Assembly: GCF_042432445.1 (NCBI RefSeq)
Contig: NZ_JBHLXE010000038.1
Span: 1 to 64,000 of the forward strand
Origin: Thorsellia kenyensis
Lineage (GTDB): Bacteria > Pseudomonadota > Gammaproteobacteria > Enterobacterales > Thorselliaceae
Direction of reading: 5' to 3'
DNA: 64,000 bases
Part shown: piece after piece, positions 16,845 through 25,970 of the stretch
Layout of the letters: each line of letters starts with the position of its first letter
Numbering within the stretch: the stretch's first letter is position 1
Position numbers and translations under genes: made by a program
Notes under the pieces: generated by a model
The model's database searches: none
Told to the model about the DNA's origin: nothing
Seen by the model: only the letters and a program-made list of their open reading frames with translations

Positions 16845-17894
16845 ATGCGTTTATCAAAAACTGAACTTAAACAATTGATGGCTAAAAAATTACACAAGGC
16901 CGGACTTACACAAGAGCATGCCGATATGGTTGCTGATGTTCTTGCTTATTCTGATGCAAGAGGCCTACATTCTCATGGCGCTATGCGTGTCGAATATTAT
17001 GCTGAGCGAATAAACAAAGGTGGTACTAATTGCAACCCTACTTTTAAATTCGAAGAAACAGGTCCGTGTACTGGAGTTTTCGATGGCGACAATGCTGCAG
17101 GGCATGTTGTTGCTAAATTGGCGATGGATGAAGCTATTACAATGGCCAAGAAAAATGGTGCAGCTATCATTGGAATTAAACGTCTTGGCCATAGTGGAGA
17201 TCTTTCTTATTATGTCCGCAAAGCCGCTGAAGCGGGTTTAATTGGGATAAGTATGTGTCAATCCGATCCTATGGTTGTGCCTTATGGTGGTAGTGAGCGT
17301 TACTATGGTACAAACCCAATAGGTTTTGGTATTCCAGGTAAAAATGGTGATCATATTGTTTTTGATATGGGGACTACAGTAGGGGTTTGGGGGCGAATTT
17401 TACATGCGCGTTCTAAAAATACTCCAATTCCTGAGGGGTGGGCTGTGGATGTTGATGGCAATGAAACAACCGACCCACATAAAGTGAACGCTCTTTTAGC
17501 TATTGCAGGAGCGAAAGGTTATGGCTTAGGTATGGTCATTGATATCTTATCAGGGATCTTAGTCGGTCGCCCTCATGGAAAACATGTAAGTTCTATGTAT
17601 CATGATTTAACCAAGGGCCGTGAACTCGGTCAGCTTCATATTGTTTTTGACCCAGCCAGGTTTGGTGCGTTTGAGGACTTTACTCAAGGCATAGCAGATA
17701 CTATCCGTGAAATCAATGAAATGAAACCTGCTGATGGATTTGATCAAGTCATGGTTCCAGGCCAATCAAGTGCTAAACGTGCGGCAGCTTATGAACGTGA
17801 TGGTATTGAAATTGTTGATGATATCTATGAATATTTAATCTCAGATACTATTCATTTTAATCGCTATGATAACAAAAGCCCATTTGCGGGTTAA
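16845..17894 (+). CDS. allD: Ureidoglycolate dehydrogenase (NAD+)
   Basis: The 349-aa protein has exactly the E. coli AllD length and oxidises (S)-ureidoglycolate to oxalurate with NAD+. It belongs to the malate/L-lactate dehydrogenase-2 (Ldh2) family. Conserved stretches include ADxRGxHSHGAxRVEYYAER (about residues 43-62), RLGHSG with the catalytic-region His (about 109-114), GISMCQSDPMVVPYGG (about 130-145), YYGTNPIGF, and the C-terminal VDDIYEYLISD. ATG at 16845 follows AGGGAGAT. It sits between allE and allB, with hairpins in both flanking gaps. Confidence 0.95.
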   Translation: MRLSKTELKQLMAKKLHKAGLTQEHADMVADVLAYSDARGLHSHGAMRVEYYAERINKGGTNCNPTFKFEETGPCTGVFDGDNAAGHVVAKLAMDEAITMAKKNGAAIIGIKRLGHSGDLSYYVRKAAEAGLIGISMCQSDPMVVPYGGSERYYGTNPIGFGIPGKNGDHIVFDMGTTVGVWGRILHARSKNTPIPEGWAVDVDGNETTDPHKVNALLAIAGAKGYGLGMVIDILSGILVGRPHGKHVSSMYHDLTKGRELGQLHIVFDPARFGAFEDFTQGIADTIREINEMKPADGFDQVMVPGQSSAKRAAAYERDGIEIVDDIYEYLISDTIHFNRYDNKSPFAG

Positions 17895-17926
17895 TTCCTT
17901 ATCTCGCTTATGTATTGATTAAGTGT

Positions 17927-17962
17927 GCTGCATAATTGAACAAAATGACTTAATTATGCAGC
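17927..17962 (+). promoter_or_regulatory. Intergenic hairpin, allD-allB
   Basis: GCTGCATAATT (17927-17937) is perfectly complementary to AATTATGCAGC (17952-17962), 14-nt loop, 33 bases after the allD stop. No T tract follows. The rest of the 286-base gap shows no gene. Confidence 0.6.
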
Positions 17963-18180
17963 TGATTGAATCTAAGAATGATTAAGTTGATATCAAATGA
18001 AATCAGCATGTAGTAAACCGCTATTTACTCACTTTTGCATGTTTGCAAAATTTTCATCAAAAATCACCTAACCGATTCTCTTAGCTAAATGATTCAAAAA
18101 GCAAAATGATTTAATCTACCTATATACATAAGCACAATAAATCAACTTGAACGAATCAATGATTTAATGGACTAAAAATA

Positions 18181-19548
18181 ATGCAAAATACTTATGACAC
18201 TCTTATTAAAAATGGCCTCGTAGTTTTAGAAAACGAAGCTTGTGAGCTTGATGTCGCTATAAGCGATGGGAAAATTGTTGCGCTAGGTAAAGCGCTTGGC
18301 AATGCAAAGGATATTATCGATGCCACCGGTCATATTGTAATGCCAGGGATGATAGATCCACATATGCATATCTCAGAGCCTGGCAGAACTGAGTGGGAAG
18401 GGTACAAAACTTCTGGTCGTGCAGCGGCAAAAGGTGGTGTGACCACATTAATTGAAATGCCCCTAAATCAGCTCCCTGCAACTGTCGATAAAGCGTCAAT
18501 GGCAGCAAAATTTGATGCAGCAAAAAATAAGCTTACAGTAGATATCGCACTTTTTGGCGGCTTAGTAAATTATAATCTTGACAGATTACATGAGTTAGAG
18601 GAAGGTGGTGTGGTCGCCTACAAATGTTTTGTGGCTACTTGCGGTGATAAATCAATTAGTAACGATTTTAGGGATGTTAATGATTATGAGTTTTTTAAAG
18701 GTATATCTCAAATCGCTAAATTCGGCAGTTTTATCGCAGTACATGCTGAAAATGCTCAAATTTGTGATGGATTAGGAGAAGAAGCGATCAAAGAAGGGCG
18801 CGTTACTGCGCACGATTACGTTGCCTCAAGACCTGTCTTTACAGAAGTTGAGGCGATTAGACGTGTTTTATATCTAGCCAAACAAGCTAACTGTAGTATC
18901 CATATTTGTCATGTGAGTAGTCCCGAAGGTGTAGCAGAAGTCACTCGTGCAAGGCAAGAAGGACAAGATGCGACATGCGAATCTTGCCCTCACTATTTTA
19001 CCATCACGACTGATGAATTTGCCAAAATTGGTACATTGGCTAAATGCTCCCCTCCCTTAAGAGATAAAGATAATCAAGAGAGACTATGGGAAAAACTGTT
19101 ATCTGGTGAGATCGATTTTTTAGGATCTGATCACTCTCCTTGTGTCCCGAGTATGAAAGAGGGGAATATCATGCAAGCTTGGGGTGGTATTGCGGGCCTA
19201 CAAAATTGTCTTGATATGATGTTTGATGAAGCGGTTCAAAAAAGAGGAATGTCTCTAGCGCATTTCGCGAAAATCATGGCGACTAATGCAGCAGATCGCT
19301 TTGGCTTAAAACACAAAGGGCGCATCGCTATTGGGAAAGATGCAGATATTGCTATTATCAAGCCAAATACTTCTTACATACTAAAAAATGAGGACTTAGA
19401 ATATCGTCATAAAGTCAGTCCTTATGTTGGGCGTACCATCAATGCAAAAATTACTAAAACACTCCGTAGAGGCGAACTTATTTATGATATGGATCAAGGC
19501 GTCATTGAAAGTACGAATGGACGCTTTATTCTAAAACATGAGATGTAA
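18181..19548 (+). CDS. allB: Allantoinase
   Basis: A 455-aa amidohydrolase (E. coli AllB 453 aa) that opens allantoin to allantoate. Dinuclear-metal cyclic amidohydrolase motifs are intact: PHMH (His61 and His63), the carboxylatable lysine in VVAYKCF (Lys148), the His in AVHAEN and in HICHVSS, and Asp317 in LGSDHSPC. The N-terminal TLIKNGLVV and C-terminal small beta domain are as usual. The ribosome site before ATG 18181 is weak. Allantoate amidohydrolase (AllC), the next enzyme, is not encoded in this window. Confidence 0.95.
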   Translation: MQNTYDTLIKNGLVVLENEACELDVAISDGKIVALGKALGNAKDIIDATGHIVMPGMIDPHMHISEPGRTEWEGYKTSGRAAAKGGVTTLIEMPLNQLPATVDKASMAAKFDAAKNKLTVDIALFGGLVNYNLDRLHELEEGGVVAYKCFVATCGDKSISNDFRDVNDYEFFKGISQIAKFGSFIAVHAENAQICDGLGEEAIKEGRVTAHDYVASRPVFTEVEAIRRVLYLAKQANCSIHICHVSSPEGVAEVTRARQEGQDATCESCPHYFTITTDEFAKIGTLAKCSPPLRDKDNQERLWEKLLSGEIDFLGSDHSPCVPSMKEGNIMQAWGGIAGLQNCLDMMFDEAVQKRGMSLAHFAKIMATNAADRFGLKHKGRIAIGKDADIAIIKPNTSYILKNEDLEYRHKVSPYVGRTINAKITKTLRRGELIYDMDQGVIESTNGRFILKHEM

Positions 19549-19924
19549 AAACTAATGACCGTTTAACTCATTTAGTAAAAACGCCTACAGGTTATTTGCA
19601 TAGATCTATGAAAAGAAATAGGCCTATTCATATTTTTTAAAAGAGTTAAACTTGTCAATACGGTAGCCTAAGTCTTCAACCGCGCTTGTTGGTTGGGACT
19701 GTAAAAATTAAATTAATGATGCGAGTACGACCATAGTAACTTGCAAAGGTATGTTTTGACAGTCTTTTGTCAAAATTATTTGTTCTCCTCATTAATGAAT
19801 TTTAACGAAGGTTAAATAGTAAATAGTACTAAGTTATGAAACAGTATGTTGTAATTAAAAATATTAAGGTTTGTATCAGCAATTGCTGATCCATGTTCTC
19901 GTTTATAGACTAAGAGGGATTTAT
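19549..19924. other. Intergenic gap allB-fdrA with structured element
   Basis: This 376-base gap holds a nested inverted-repeat element (19561-19651) and then AT-rich sequence that could carry a promoter for the fdrA-ylbE-permease unit. No gene is seen. Confidence 0.5.
19561..19651 (+). promoter_or_regulatory. Nested inverted-repeat element after allB
   Basis: The outer arms GTTTAACTC (19561-19569) and GAGTTAAAC (19643-19651) are perfect complements. Inside them GCCTA/TAGGC, TATTT/AAATA and CATAGA/TCTATG (a 12-bp palindrome at 19599-19610) stack into a second stem at about 19583-19623. It starts 13 bases after the allB stop. No T tract follows the outer stem, although TATTTTTTAA lies just inside it. 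Confidence 0.55.
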
Positions 19925-21457
19925 ATGTCTGTCGTCAAATCGATTGTCCTACCCGATACTTACAGAGACTCTGTTTTTTTAATGAAATTGTCAGTACAAG
20001 CCAAAGAAGAGAGTGGCGCTGAACAAATTTCTGCCATGATGGCAACGCAAAGGAATAAAGAGTTATACCAAAATTCTGGATTGTTAACTGATGAAATCAG
20101 TCAAGCAAAACCTGATGATTTAGCTATCGCGGTTAAAGCACCAGAGGCGCTGATTGAATCGGCATTAGCTAAAGTTAAAGAACTCCTTAATGCCGCACCG
20201 AAAAAACAGGCGCAAGAAGGGGCTGTTATAGCTAAAACAATAGCGCAAGCTATGCAAGACAGGTTAGATAAAACAACTGTACTTATCAGTTGCGCAGGTG
20301 ATTATGCAGCCTATGAAGCGGCTCAAGCAGTTAGCGCAGGCTGTGATGTGGTTCTTTATAGTGATAATATATCACTTGAAAAGGAACGTGCTTTAAAAGA
20401 GCTCGCTAGGAGTAAAGGGCTTTTAGTCATGGGGCCTGACTGTGGTACTGCTATCATCGATTCAATTCCTTTTGCTTTTGCAAATACCGTTGGAAAGGGA
20501 AGTGTTGGGGTCATTGGAGCCTCTGGTACTGGTTTACAAGAGGTTACTTGTTTGCTCGATCGTTTAGGTGTGGGTATAAGCCAAGCCTTTGGTACGGGTG
20601 GTCGAGATCTTAAAGATGACATCGGCGGCATAACAGCAATCAGTGCTTTTGAACGATTATTAAAAGATGAAGAAACCAAAATTATTGGTATTTTAGGTAA
20701 ACCACCAGGCGATAAAACGAGAGCAAAATTAATTGCATTAGCTAAAGATTCATCAAAACCAGTCGCTGTACATTTTCTTGGAGCAAAAGAGTATGATTTG
20801 GAAGAAAAAGCCAACATCCCTTATGCAACTAATTTAACAGAGTTCTCTCTCTTATTAGGTAAGTTAGCGAATACGCAATTACAAACACCTAGCGAGTTTC
20901 AAACTGAAACTAAACCTGTTGATGTAAAAGGAAAATACATCAGAGGATTATTCAGTGGTGGTACATTATGCCAAGAGTCAGCTGAAATTGCAGGTAAATT
21001 GATTGGTAAAGAGTTATATTCTAATCTTTCAGTAGATGGATTTACTGCAATCAAAGCTGGAACCAAAAGTATAGGAAACTGTTTTTGGGATTTTGGTGAA
21101 GATGAATTTACTGTGGGTAGACCCCATCCTATGATGGCACCAGAACTGAGAATGGAACATTTAGTTGAATCGCTATTAGATGAAGAAGTAGGCGTTGTAT
21201 TGGCTGATATGGTTATTGGATTTGGTGCTGCGGATGGACAAGCTGAAACCTTTGTCAACGCATTAAAAAAAGCTCAATCGCTTTCGTCTGGTAAAAGTCT
21301 AGAGAAATTGGTTGTTCTCTCTGTGTGTGGTACTGAAAAAGATACACCAGCACGTAAAGAAGTTAAAGCAGTGCTTGAAGCAAATGGCGTACATGTTTTT
21401 GAAAGTAACGCTTTAGCAGCAAACTTTGCTTGCCAAGTAATAGCAAAAAATAAATAG
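19925..21457 (+). CDS. fdrA: FdrA family, oxamate carbamoyltransferase subunit
   Basis: A 510-aa FdrA homologue (E. coli 555 aa; renamed AllF). With YlbE and YlbF it forms the oxamic transcarbamylase, which converts oxalurate plus phosphate to oxamate and carbamoyl phosphate. It has a succinyl-CoA-synthetase-like fold. Visible landmarks: GLLVMGPDCGTAIIDSIPFAFAN (about residues 161-183), GVIGASGTGLQE (about 197-208), GTGGRDLKDDIGGITA, GLFSGGTLCQE and VGRPHPMMAPELR. The ATG at 19925 follows AGAGGGA; an upstream in-frame start at 19871 lacks a ribosome site. It ends 10 bases before ylbE. Confidence 0.88.
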   Translation: MSVVKSIVLPDTYRDSVFLMKLSVQAKEESGAEQISAMMATQRNKELYQNSGLLTDEISQAKPDDLAIAVKAPEALIESALAKVKELLNAAPKKQAQEGAVIAKTIAQAMQDRLDKTTVLISCAGDYAAYEAAQAVSAGCDVVLYSDNISLEKERALKELARSKGLLVMGPDCGTAIIDSIPFAFANTVGKGSVGVIGASGTGLQEVTCLLDRLGVGISQAFGTGGRDLKDDIGGITAISAFERLLKDEETKIIGILGKPPGDKTRAKLIALAKDSSKPVAVHFLGAKEYDLEEKANIPYATNLTEFSLLLGKLANTQLQTPSEFQTETKPVDVKGKYIRGLFSGGTLCQESAEIAGKLIGKELYSNLSVDGFTAIKAGTKSIGNCFWDFGEDEFTVGRPHPMMAPELRMEHLVESLLDEEVGVVLADMVIGFGAADGQAETFVNALKKAQSLSSGKSLEKLVVLSVCGTEKDTPARKEVKAVLEANGVHVFESNALAANFACQVIAKNK

Positions 21458-21467
21458 GGAGATAACC

Positions 21468-22886
21468 ATGAGTAAGCACAATGTAATTAATCTCGGAGTT
21501 GATAGTTTCTTACCCGCGTTTGTACAAAATGACATTCCACATACGCATTTAGATTGGAAGCCACCTGCTCAAGGTAACACGGAACTTATTGATATTCTTT
21601 TTAGACTAGCTACTGAGCTTGTAGATGAAAAAGGTGATTCACTTATTGATAAGGCCAATCAAACTGCGTTTGATAAAATGCGTCAAGGACAACCTGTTTT
21701 AAAACGCATCTGTTTTGCGCATGAAATTATTCCAAACATGACTAAAAAAACCATTTTCCATGCAGGACCTCCGATTGATTGGAATGACATGTGTGGTCCA
21801 ATGCAAGGTGCATTCATTGGTGCGTTAAAATATGAAGGATTAGCTTCCACAGACGACGAAGCCAGAGCCTTAATGCAAAGTGGTGAAATTACTTATGGGC
21901 CTAATCATTATAATCAATGCGTAGGGCCTATGACAGGAATGATTTCTTACTCAATGCCCTTATTTGAAGTGGAAAATGAAACGTTTGGTAATAAAGCTTA
22001 CTGTACTATCAATGAGGGCATCGGTAAGGTCATGCGATTTGGGGCAAATGGCCCAGATGTGATTGAACGTTTGCATTGGCTTGAAAAAGTACTTGCCCCT
22101 GCATTAAATAAAGCAATCATTGAAGCGGGTGGCGTGAATTTAAAAAATATCATGTCACAGGCTTTAACTATGGGTGATGAAATGCATCAACGTAACGTTG
22201 CTGCAAGCCTGCTTTTTTATAGACAAATCAGTGGTCCGCTAGCTTCTGTAACTCAAGGCAATAAAGATGCACAAGCGATTGTTGAGTTTGTTGCTAAGAA
22301 AAATGATCAATTTTTCTTAAATTTAGCTATGGCTGCCACAAAGTCTATTGCAGATACCATCAGAGATATTCCTTATTGCACAGTAGTTTCTGCCATGAGT
22401 CGTAATGGGGTTAATTTTGGTATAAATGTAAGTAGCTTAGGTTATACTTGGTTTGAAGCGCCTTGCTTAAAACCGAATGCATTATACTTCCCAGGATATA
22501 GTGAAGAGGACGCCAATCCGGACATGGGCGACTCTGCGATTGTTGAGTGCTATGGCATTGGCGGTATGGCGATGGGAGCGGCACCTGCTGTGGTCCGTTT
22601 TGTTGGTGCAGAGAGTGTGCATGAAGCTTTTAGATATACAGAAAGAATGCGTGAAATTACGGTAGGTATGAATAATGACTTACCCATTCCTACCATGGAC
22701 TTTGCAGGCGTTTCTTTAGGTATTGATATCCGCAAAGTCGTTTCAACGGGCATACTACCCGTCATCAATACAGGCGTTGCGCATAAAGAAGCTGGAGTAG
22801 GGCAAGTCGGTGCAGGAATTGTAACTCCGCCAATGGATGTGATGGTTGAAGCGCTAAAAGCGTTTGCAGCAAAGGTACTTAAATGA
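21468..22886 (+). CDS. ylbE: YlbE family (DUF1116), oxamate carbamoyltransferase subunit
   Basis: A 472-aa DUF1116 protein, homologous to E. coli YlbE (AllG), partner of FdrA in the oxalurate-to-oxamate step. Recognisable blocks are DWNDMCGPMQGAFIGALKYEGLA, GPNHYNQCVGPMTGMISYSMP, FGANGPDVIERL, MGDEMHQRNVAAS and the C-terminal GVAHKEAGVGQVGAGIVTPP. It is preceded by AGGGAGAT, 10 bases after fdrA, and its stop overlaps the start of the next gene (ATGA). The third E. coli subunit, YlbF/AllH (DUF2877), is not present in the window. Confidence 0.88.
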   Translation: MSKHNVINLGVDSFLPAFVQNDIPHTHLDWKPPAQGNTELIDILFRLATELVDEKGDSLIDKANQTAFDKMRQGQPVLKRICFAHEIIPNMTKKTIFHAGPPIDWNDMCGPMQGAFIGALKYEGLASTDDEARALMQSGEITYGPNHYNQCVGPMTGMISYSMPLFEVENETFGNKAYCTINEGIGKVMRFGANGPDVIERLHWLEKVLAPALNKAIIEAGGVNLKNIMSQALTMGDEMHQRNVAASLLFYRQISGPLASVTQGNKDAQAIVEFVAKKNDQFFLNLAMAATKSIADTIRDIPYCTVVSAMSRNGVNFGINVSSLGYTWFEAPCLKPNALYFPGYSEEDANPDMGDSAIVECYGIGGMAMGAAPAVVRFVGAESVHEAFRYTERMREITVGMNNDLPIPTMDFAGVSLGIDIRKVVSTGILPVINTGVAHKEAGVGQVGAGIVTPPMDVMVEALKAFAAKVLK

Positions 22887-24589
22887 CAACACCTGTTAAC
22901 CTAATCACTTGGTTGGCAGCGGCTCTTCCCATTATGGTGTTACTCTATCTGCTCATTATAAAAAAATGGGCTGTGGTAGATGCCGCCATATTGGGGGTAA
23001 GCATTACTTCCATTACCGCTTTTTTTATTTTTAAAGCTCCGTTAACTACCATGAGTTACGAGATAACTAAAGGGGTATGGAATAGCTTATCGATAATTGC
23101 TGTTATTTTACCTGCCATTTTTTTATATGAACTCAGTTTGCGAACACGTGCCTATGACAGTATTCAAGCGGCTTTAACTCGGTTAATTCCAGATAAGTAT
23201 ATCCAAGTGTTGGCCATAGGATGGTGTTTTGCCAGTTTTTTACAAGGTCCTTCTGGATTTGGGGTACCTATAGCTGTGACTGCACCTATCTTGATTGGTA
23301 TTGGTATTAAACCTTTTTATGCCGTCTTAATTCCCCTAGTTGGGCATGCTTGGGCTGGTACATACGGTACCTTGGCATTAGGGTGGCAAGCTTTGGTGCA
23401 ACAGACATTTTTGGCTAACGATGCTAATGCCTATTTAGAAGCGGCGAGCTGGACAACTGTATTTACAGGTTTAATGGCAGTTTTGGCAGGATTTGTCATA
23501 AGCTATTTTTATGGAGGATTCAAAGCAATATATCATGGGTTGCCTGCTATTTTACTTTTAGGTGCCATTATTAGTATAGGTCAATATTTGACGTCACAAC
23601 ATTTTAGTGCATTAAGTGCTGTGCTGCCGACGACATTAGCATTAGGCGCTGTGTTTTTAATTGCTAAATTACCTAGGTATCAAACAAAACAGATAACTTC
23701 GTTTATCCATTTAGAGAGTGTAAGTGGCAAAGAACTACATGCATCCAATGAGAAAAATGACTCGAATATCGCGCCTGAAGTTTCAAATTTGCCATCTAAA
23801 GAAAATAGGCCAGATAATAGACTAAGTGAACAAAAAAAGGTTGGCATGGATAAAACTCTACCATTAACTTTTATCCAAGCACTACTTCCCTATCTAGTTT
23901 TAGTGATTATTTCAGTCATCGTACTTCTTATTCCGAGCGTTAAAGATTTTTTGACTCAATATAAGATGAGTTTTGCTTTTCCTGAGACTCAAACCGCTTA
24001 TGGACATATTAATACGGCTAATGCAAATTACGGTCAGATAAGTTGGCTTACGCATTCAGGATTCTTTCTGCTCTTAAGTGCGTTATTGACAACACTTTAC
24101 TATGCTCATAAAAGGGTATTATCTCTTAGTCAAATACCTAGTATGCTTTTGATCACATTGGATAAATCAGTACCTCCTGCTTTGTCTATTATGTTGTTAT
24201 TGGTAATGAGTAAATTGATGACAGGTAGTAATCAAATTGGAGTACTAGCGGCAGGTACTGCGTCAGTTACTGGAGCTTATTATGCATTTTTTGCACCAGT
24301 AGTCGGTACAATAGGCACCTTTATGTCTTCAAGTAATGTCAGCTCTAACATACTCCTAGCTCAGTTTCAATCATCTATGGCAAATATTACAGGACAAAAT
24401 CCGGCTATATTTCTTGCAGCCCAAACCAGTGGTGGTGCCTTAGGGACTATGATATCGCCGTCGAATTTACTTCTTGGCGTGACTACTGCGGGAATTGTAG
24501 GTGCTGAGGGTAGCATCATTAAAAAGTTATTACCAATTATTGGATTACTGCTGTTAATAGTCGGTACCTTAACTCAATGGTTTTCATGA
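22883..24589 (+). CDS. L-lactate permease (LctP) family transporter, possible oxamate carrier
   Basis: A 568-aa inner-membrane protein with about twelve or more membrane segments. The LctP-family hallmark FASFLQGPSGFGVPIAVTAP (about residues 113-132) is followed by GHAWAGTYGTLALGWQAL (about 154-171), and the C-terminal half has SKLMTGSNQIGVLA, SSSNVSSNILLAQFQ and ISPSNLLLGVTT. Known members carry lactate and glycolate. A polar insertion (about residues 268-328) separates the two halves. Its ATG overlaps the ylbE stop by 4 bases, so it is made with the oxamate-forming enzyme. Oxamate is a close analogue of lactate and pyruvate, so oxamate export or oxalurate/oxamate exchange is my inference. 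Confidence 0.82.
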   Translation: MTTPVNLITWLAAALPIMVLLYLLIIKKWAVVDAAILGVSITSITAFFIFKAPLTTMSYEITKGVWNSLSIIAVILPAIFLYELSLRTRAYDSIQAALTRLIPDKYIQVLAIGWCFASFLQGPSGFGVPIAVTAPILIGIGIKPFYAVLIPLVGHAWAGTYGTLALGWQALVQQTFLANDANAYLEAASWTTVFTGLMAVLAGFVISYFYGGFKAIYHGLPAILLLGAIISIGQYLTSQHFSALSAVLPTTLALGAVFLIAKLPRYQTKQITSFIHLESVSGKELHASNEKNDSNIAPEVSNLPSKENRPDNRLSEQKKVGMDKTLPLTFIQALLPYLVLVIISVIVLLIPSVKDFLTQYKMSFAFPETQTAYGHINTANANYGQISWLTHSGFFLLLSALLTTLYYAHKRVLSLSQIPSMLLITLDKSVPPALSIMLLLVMSKLMTGSNQIGVLAAGTASVTGAYYAFFAPVVGTIGTFMSSSNVSSNILLAQFQSSMANITGQNPAIFLAAQTSGGALGTMISPSNLLLGVTTAGIVGAEGSIIKKLLPIIGLLLLIVGTLTQWFS

Positions 24590-24596
24590 TTTATTT

Positions 24597-24633
24597 AAGA
24601 GTCAGGAGTATTATTAATATACACTGGCTCTTT
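24597..24633 (+). terminator. Probable terminator after the LctP-family gene
   Basis: AAGAGTCAG (24597-24605) pairs with CTGGCTCTT (24624-24632), with one G-U pair, across an 18-nt AT loop, beginning 8 bases after the stop. The following T run is only three bases, so efficiency is uncertain. Confidence 0.45.
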
Positions 24634-24764
24634 AAAACAGACTTTCATGACATCAATCAGATTAGGCATTTTAAGCGTTCAATTGAGACTCATTGCTATT
24701 TATATTGAGCAATAGTAACAATTCGGATGTTCTAAGCTTCTGTTGAAGTAAAAAAAGTGAGTAT

Positions 24765-25259
24765 ATGAAACAAAAAATTAAAGCTGTATTGTTTTTTACT
24801 TTTAGCCCAATATTAACAGGGTTATTCCTATTACTCATTATTTTATGTTTTTTATTAGTTGAAAATGGCGCTCTTACCATTAAAAATTCAAACTTTATGA
24901 CATTGATTTTTGATGCATTGTCTGTGATTGCGGGCTTCAGCCTGGGTTCTTTTATGATAGGCTTTATTCCAGCGACATTAGTTGGAATTATTTATGTTAA
25001 TACGGTTGAAATGTCGATCAAAAAACAAAATTGCCGGTGTACTCTATTTGGTTTTTTGTTTACATCACCAATAAGCATATTTATGTTACTCATGCTAAAT
25101 TCTAATATAAATAACAACTATGCAATGTCAAATGAATCTATAGACCTTATTCGAATTGCTTTAGCATTAACTCCCTCTCTTTTAGGTGCATTTACTGCTT
25201 TTTGTGTTTCCTATTGCTTAAATAAAAATCCGCGAAGACGCCGTTTACTTATGTATTAA
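24765..25259 (+). CDS. Small hypothetical membrane protein
   Basis: A 164-aa protein with four predicted hydrophobic helices (about residues 9-32, 48-76, 91-110, 128-150), separated by short loops, and a basic C-terminal tail (NPRRRRLL). I do not recognise the family. The helices and positively charged inter-helix loops (SIKKQNCRC) are typical of a genuine integral membrane protein and base composition resembles its neighbours. The ribosome site (AGTGAG) is weak. It stands alone between the allantoin cluster and dpp. Confidence 0.6.
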   Translation: MKQKIKAVLFFTFSPILTGLFLLLIILCFLLVENGALTIKNSNFMTLIFDALSVIAGFSLGSFMIGFIPATLVGIIYVNTVEMSIKKQNCRCTLFGFLFTSPISIFMLLMLNSNINNNYAMSNESIDLIRIALALTPSLLGAFTAFCVSYCLNKNPRRRRLLMY

Positions 25260-25505
25260 ACTGTCGAATAAATTTCAATGAATCCGTACTAAAAATGTCA
25301 TGTGTTTGATTATGTTTAACATATATCTCAAATTAATTTTCTTTTGCGGTATATCACTATATTTCTTTTTCTTTTATTTTATCGTTTCAGAATGTTAGCC
25401 AATATAAGTGATATATGCTTATGCAAAGAGTATTGTTTAAAAGCATACATTTTAACCGTGCATTTGCATCAATAAAACAAAAGTTTTACTGTCTATGTGA
25501 AATAG

Positions 25506-25521
25506 TGTGTCTTTAATCACA
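25506..25521. promoter_or_regulatory. Candidate CRP site upstream of dppA
   Basis: TGTGT-N6-TCACA has one mismatch to the CRP core and AT-rich flanks. It lies 450 bases before dppA, which is far for direct activation unless the leader is long. Confidence 0.35.
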
Positions 25522-25864
25522 TTACTCATATTTTATAGAGAAATTTACCTTTTGATAAGGTATAAATAGAAATAAGATAAATTAATAATGTTATCGTTTT
25601 TTTGTTACAAGGCTTTTAAACTTGCATACGAGTATTTTAAACGCAAGGTGGCTGGATTATTTAAATTAGGCAAGAAAGTGTTAATTTCACTGAATATAAA
25701 TAACAATGTCAATGTCCAAGAAATGTAGTGTGCATTACCTATAAATTTATGACTTGATATAAATAATAATCAATTACAATAGATTACCGAATGAAAATTA
25801 AATTCAACAAAAAACAATTTAATGTTAGTATGTTATTTGTTGTGAATTTTAATGATGCTCACAG

Positions 25865-25895
25865 CGAGATTAATCTGAAGAAATATTAGATCTCG
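25865..25895 (+). promoter_or_regulatory. Hairpin in the dppA leader
   Basis: CGAGATTAAT (25865-25874) pairs with ATTA-G-ATCTCG (25885-25895), ten pairs with one bulged G and a 10-nt loop, 75 bases before the dppA start. Possible 5'-end stabiliser or sRNA target structure. Confidence 0.4.
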
Positions 25896-25970
25896 GATTC
25901 ATTTTAAAGAGTTAAGCTTTCATGAATTAAATTTTATAACATAAGATCTGTTCTTATTAATGAGGAAAAT

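Larger units (their letters stand above)
25260..25970. other. Long regulatory gap upstream of dppA
   Basis: This 711-base AT-rich gap contains a CRP-like site (25506-25521) and a leader hairpin (25865-25895). I see no gene. Peptide-binding protein genes often have long, RNA-regulated leaders, which would fit. Confidence 0.5.

Noticed and set aside
24765..25259. Small membrane protein considered as a toxin or holin
   Set aside because: Four helices and no paired antitoxin or lysis gene; left as hypothetical.
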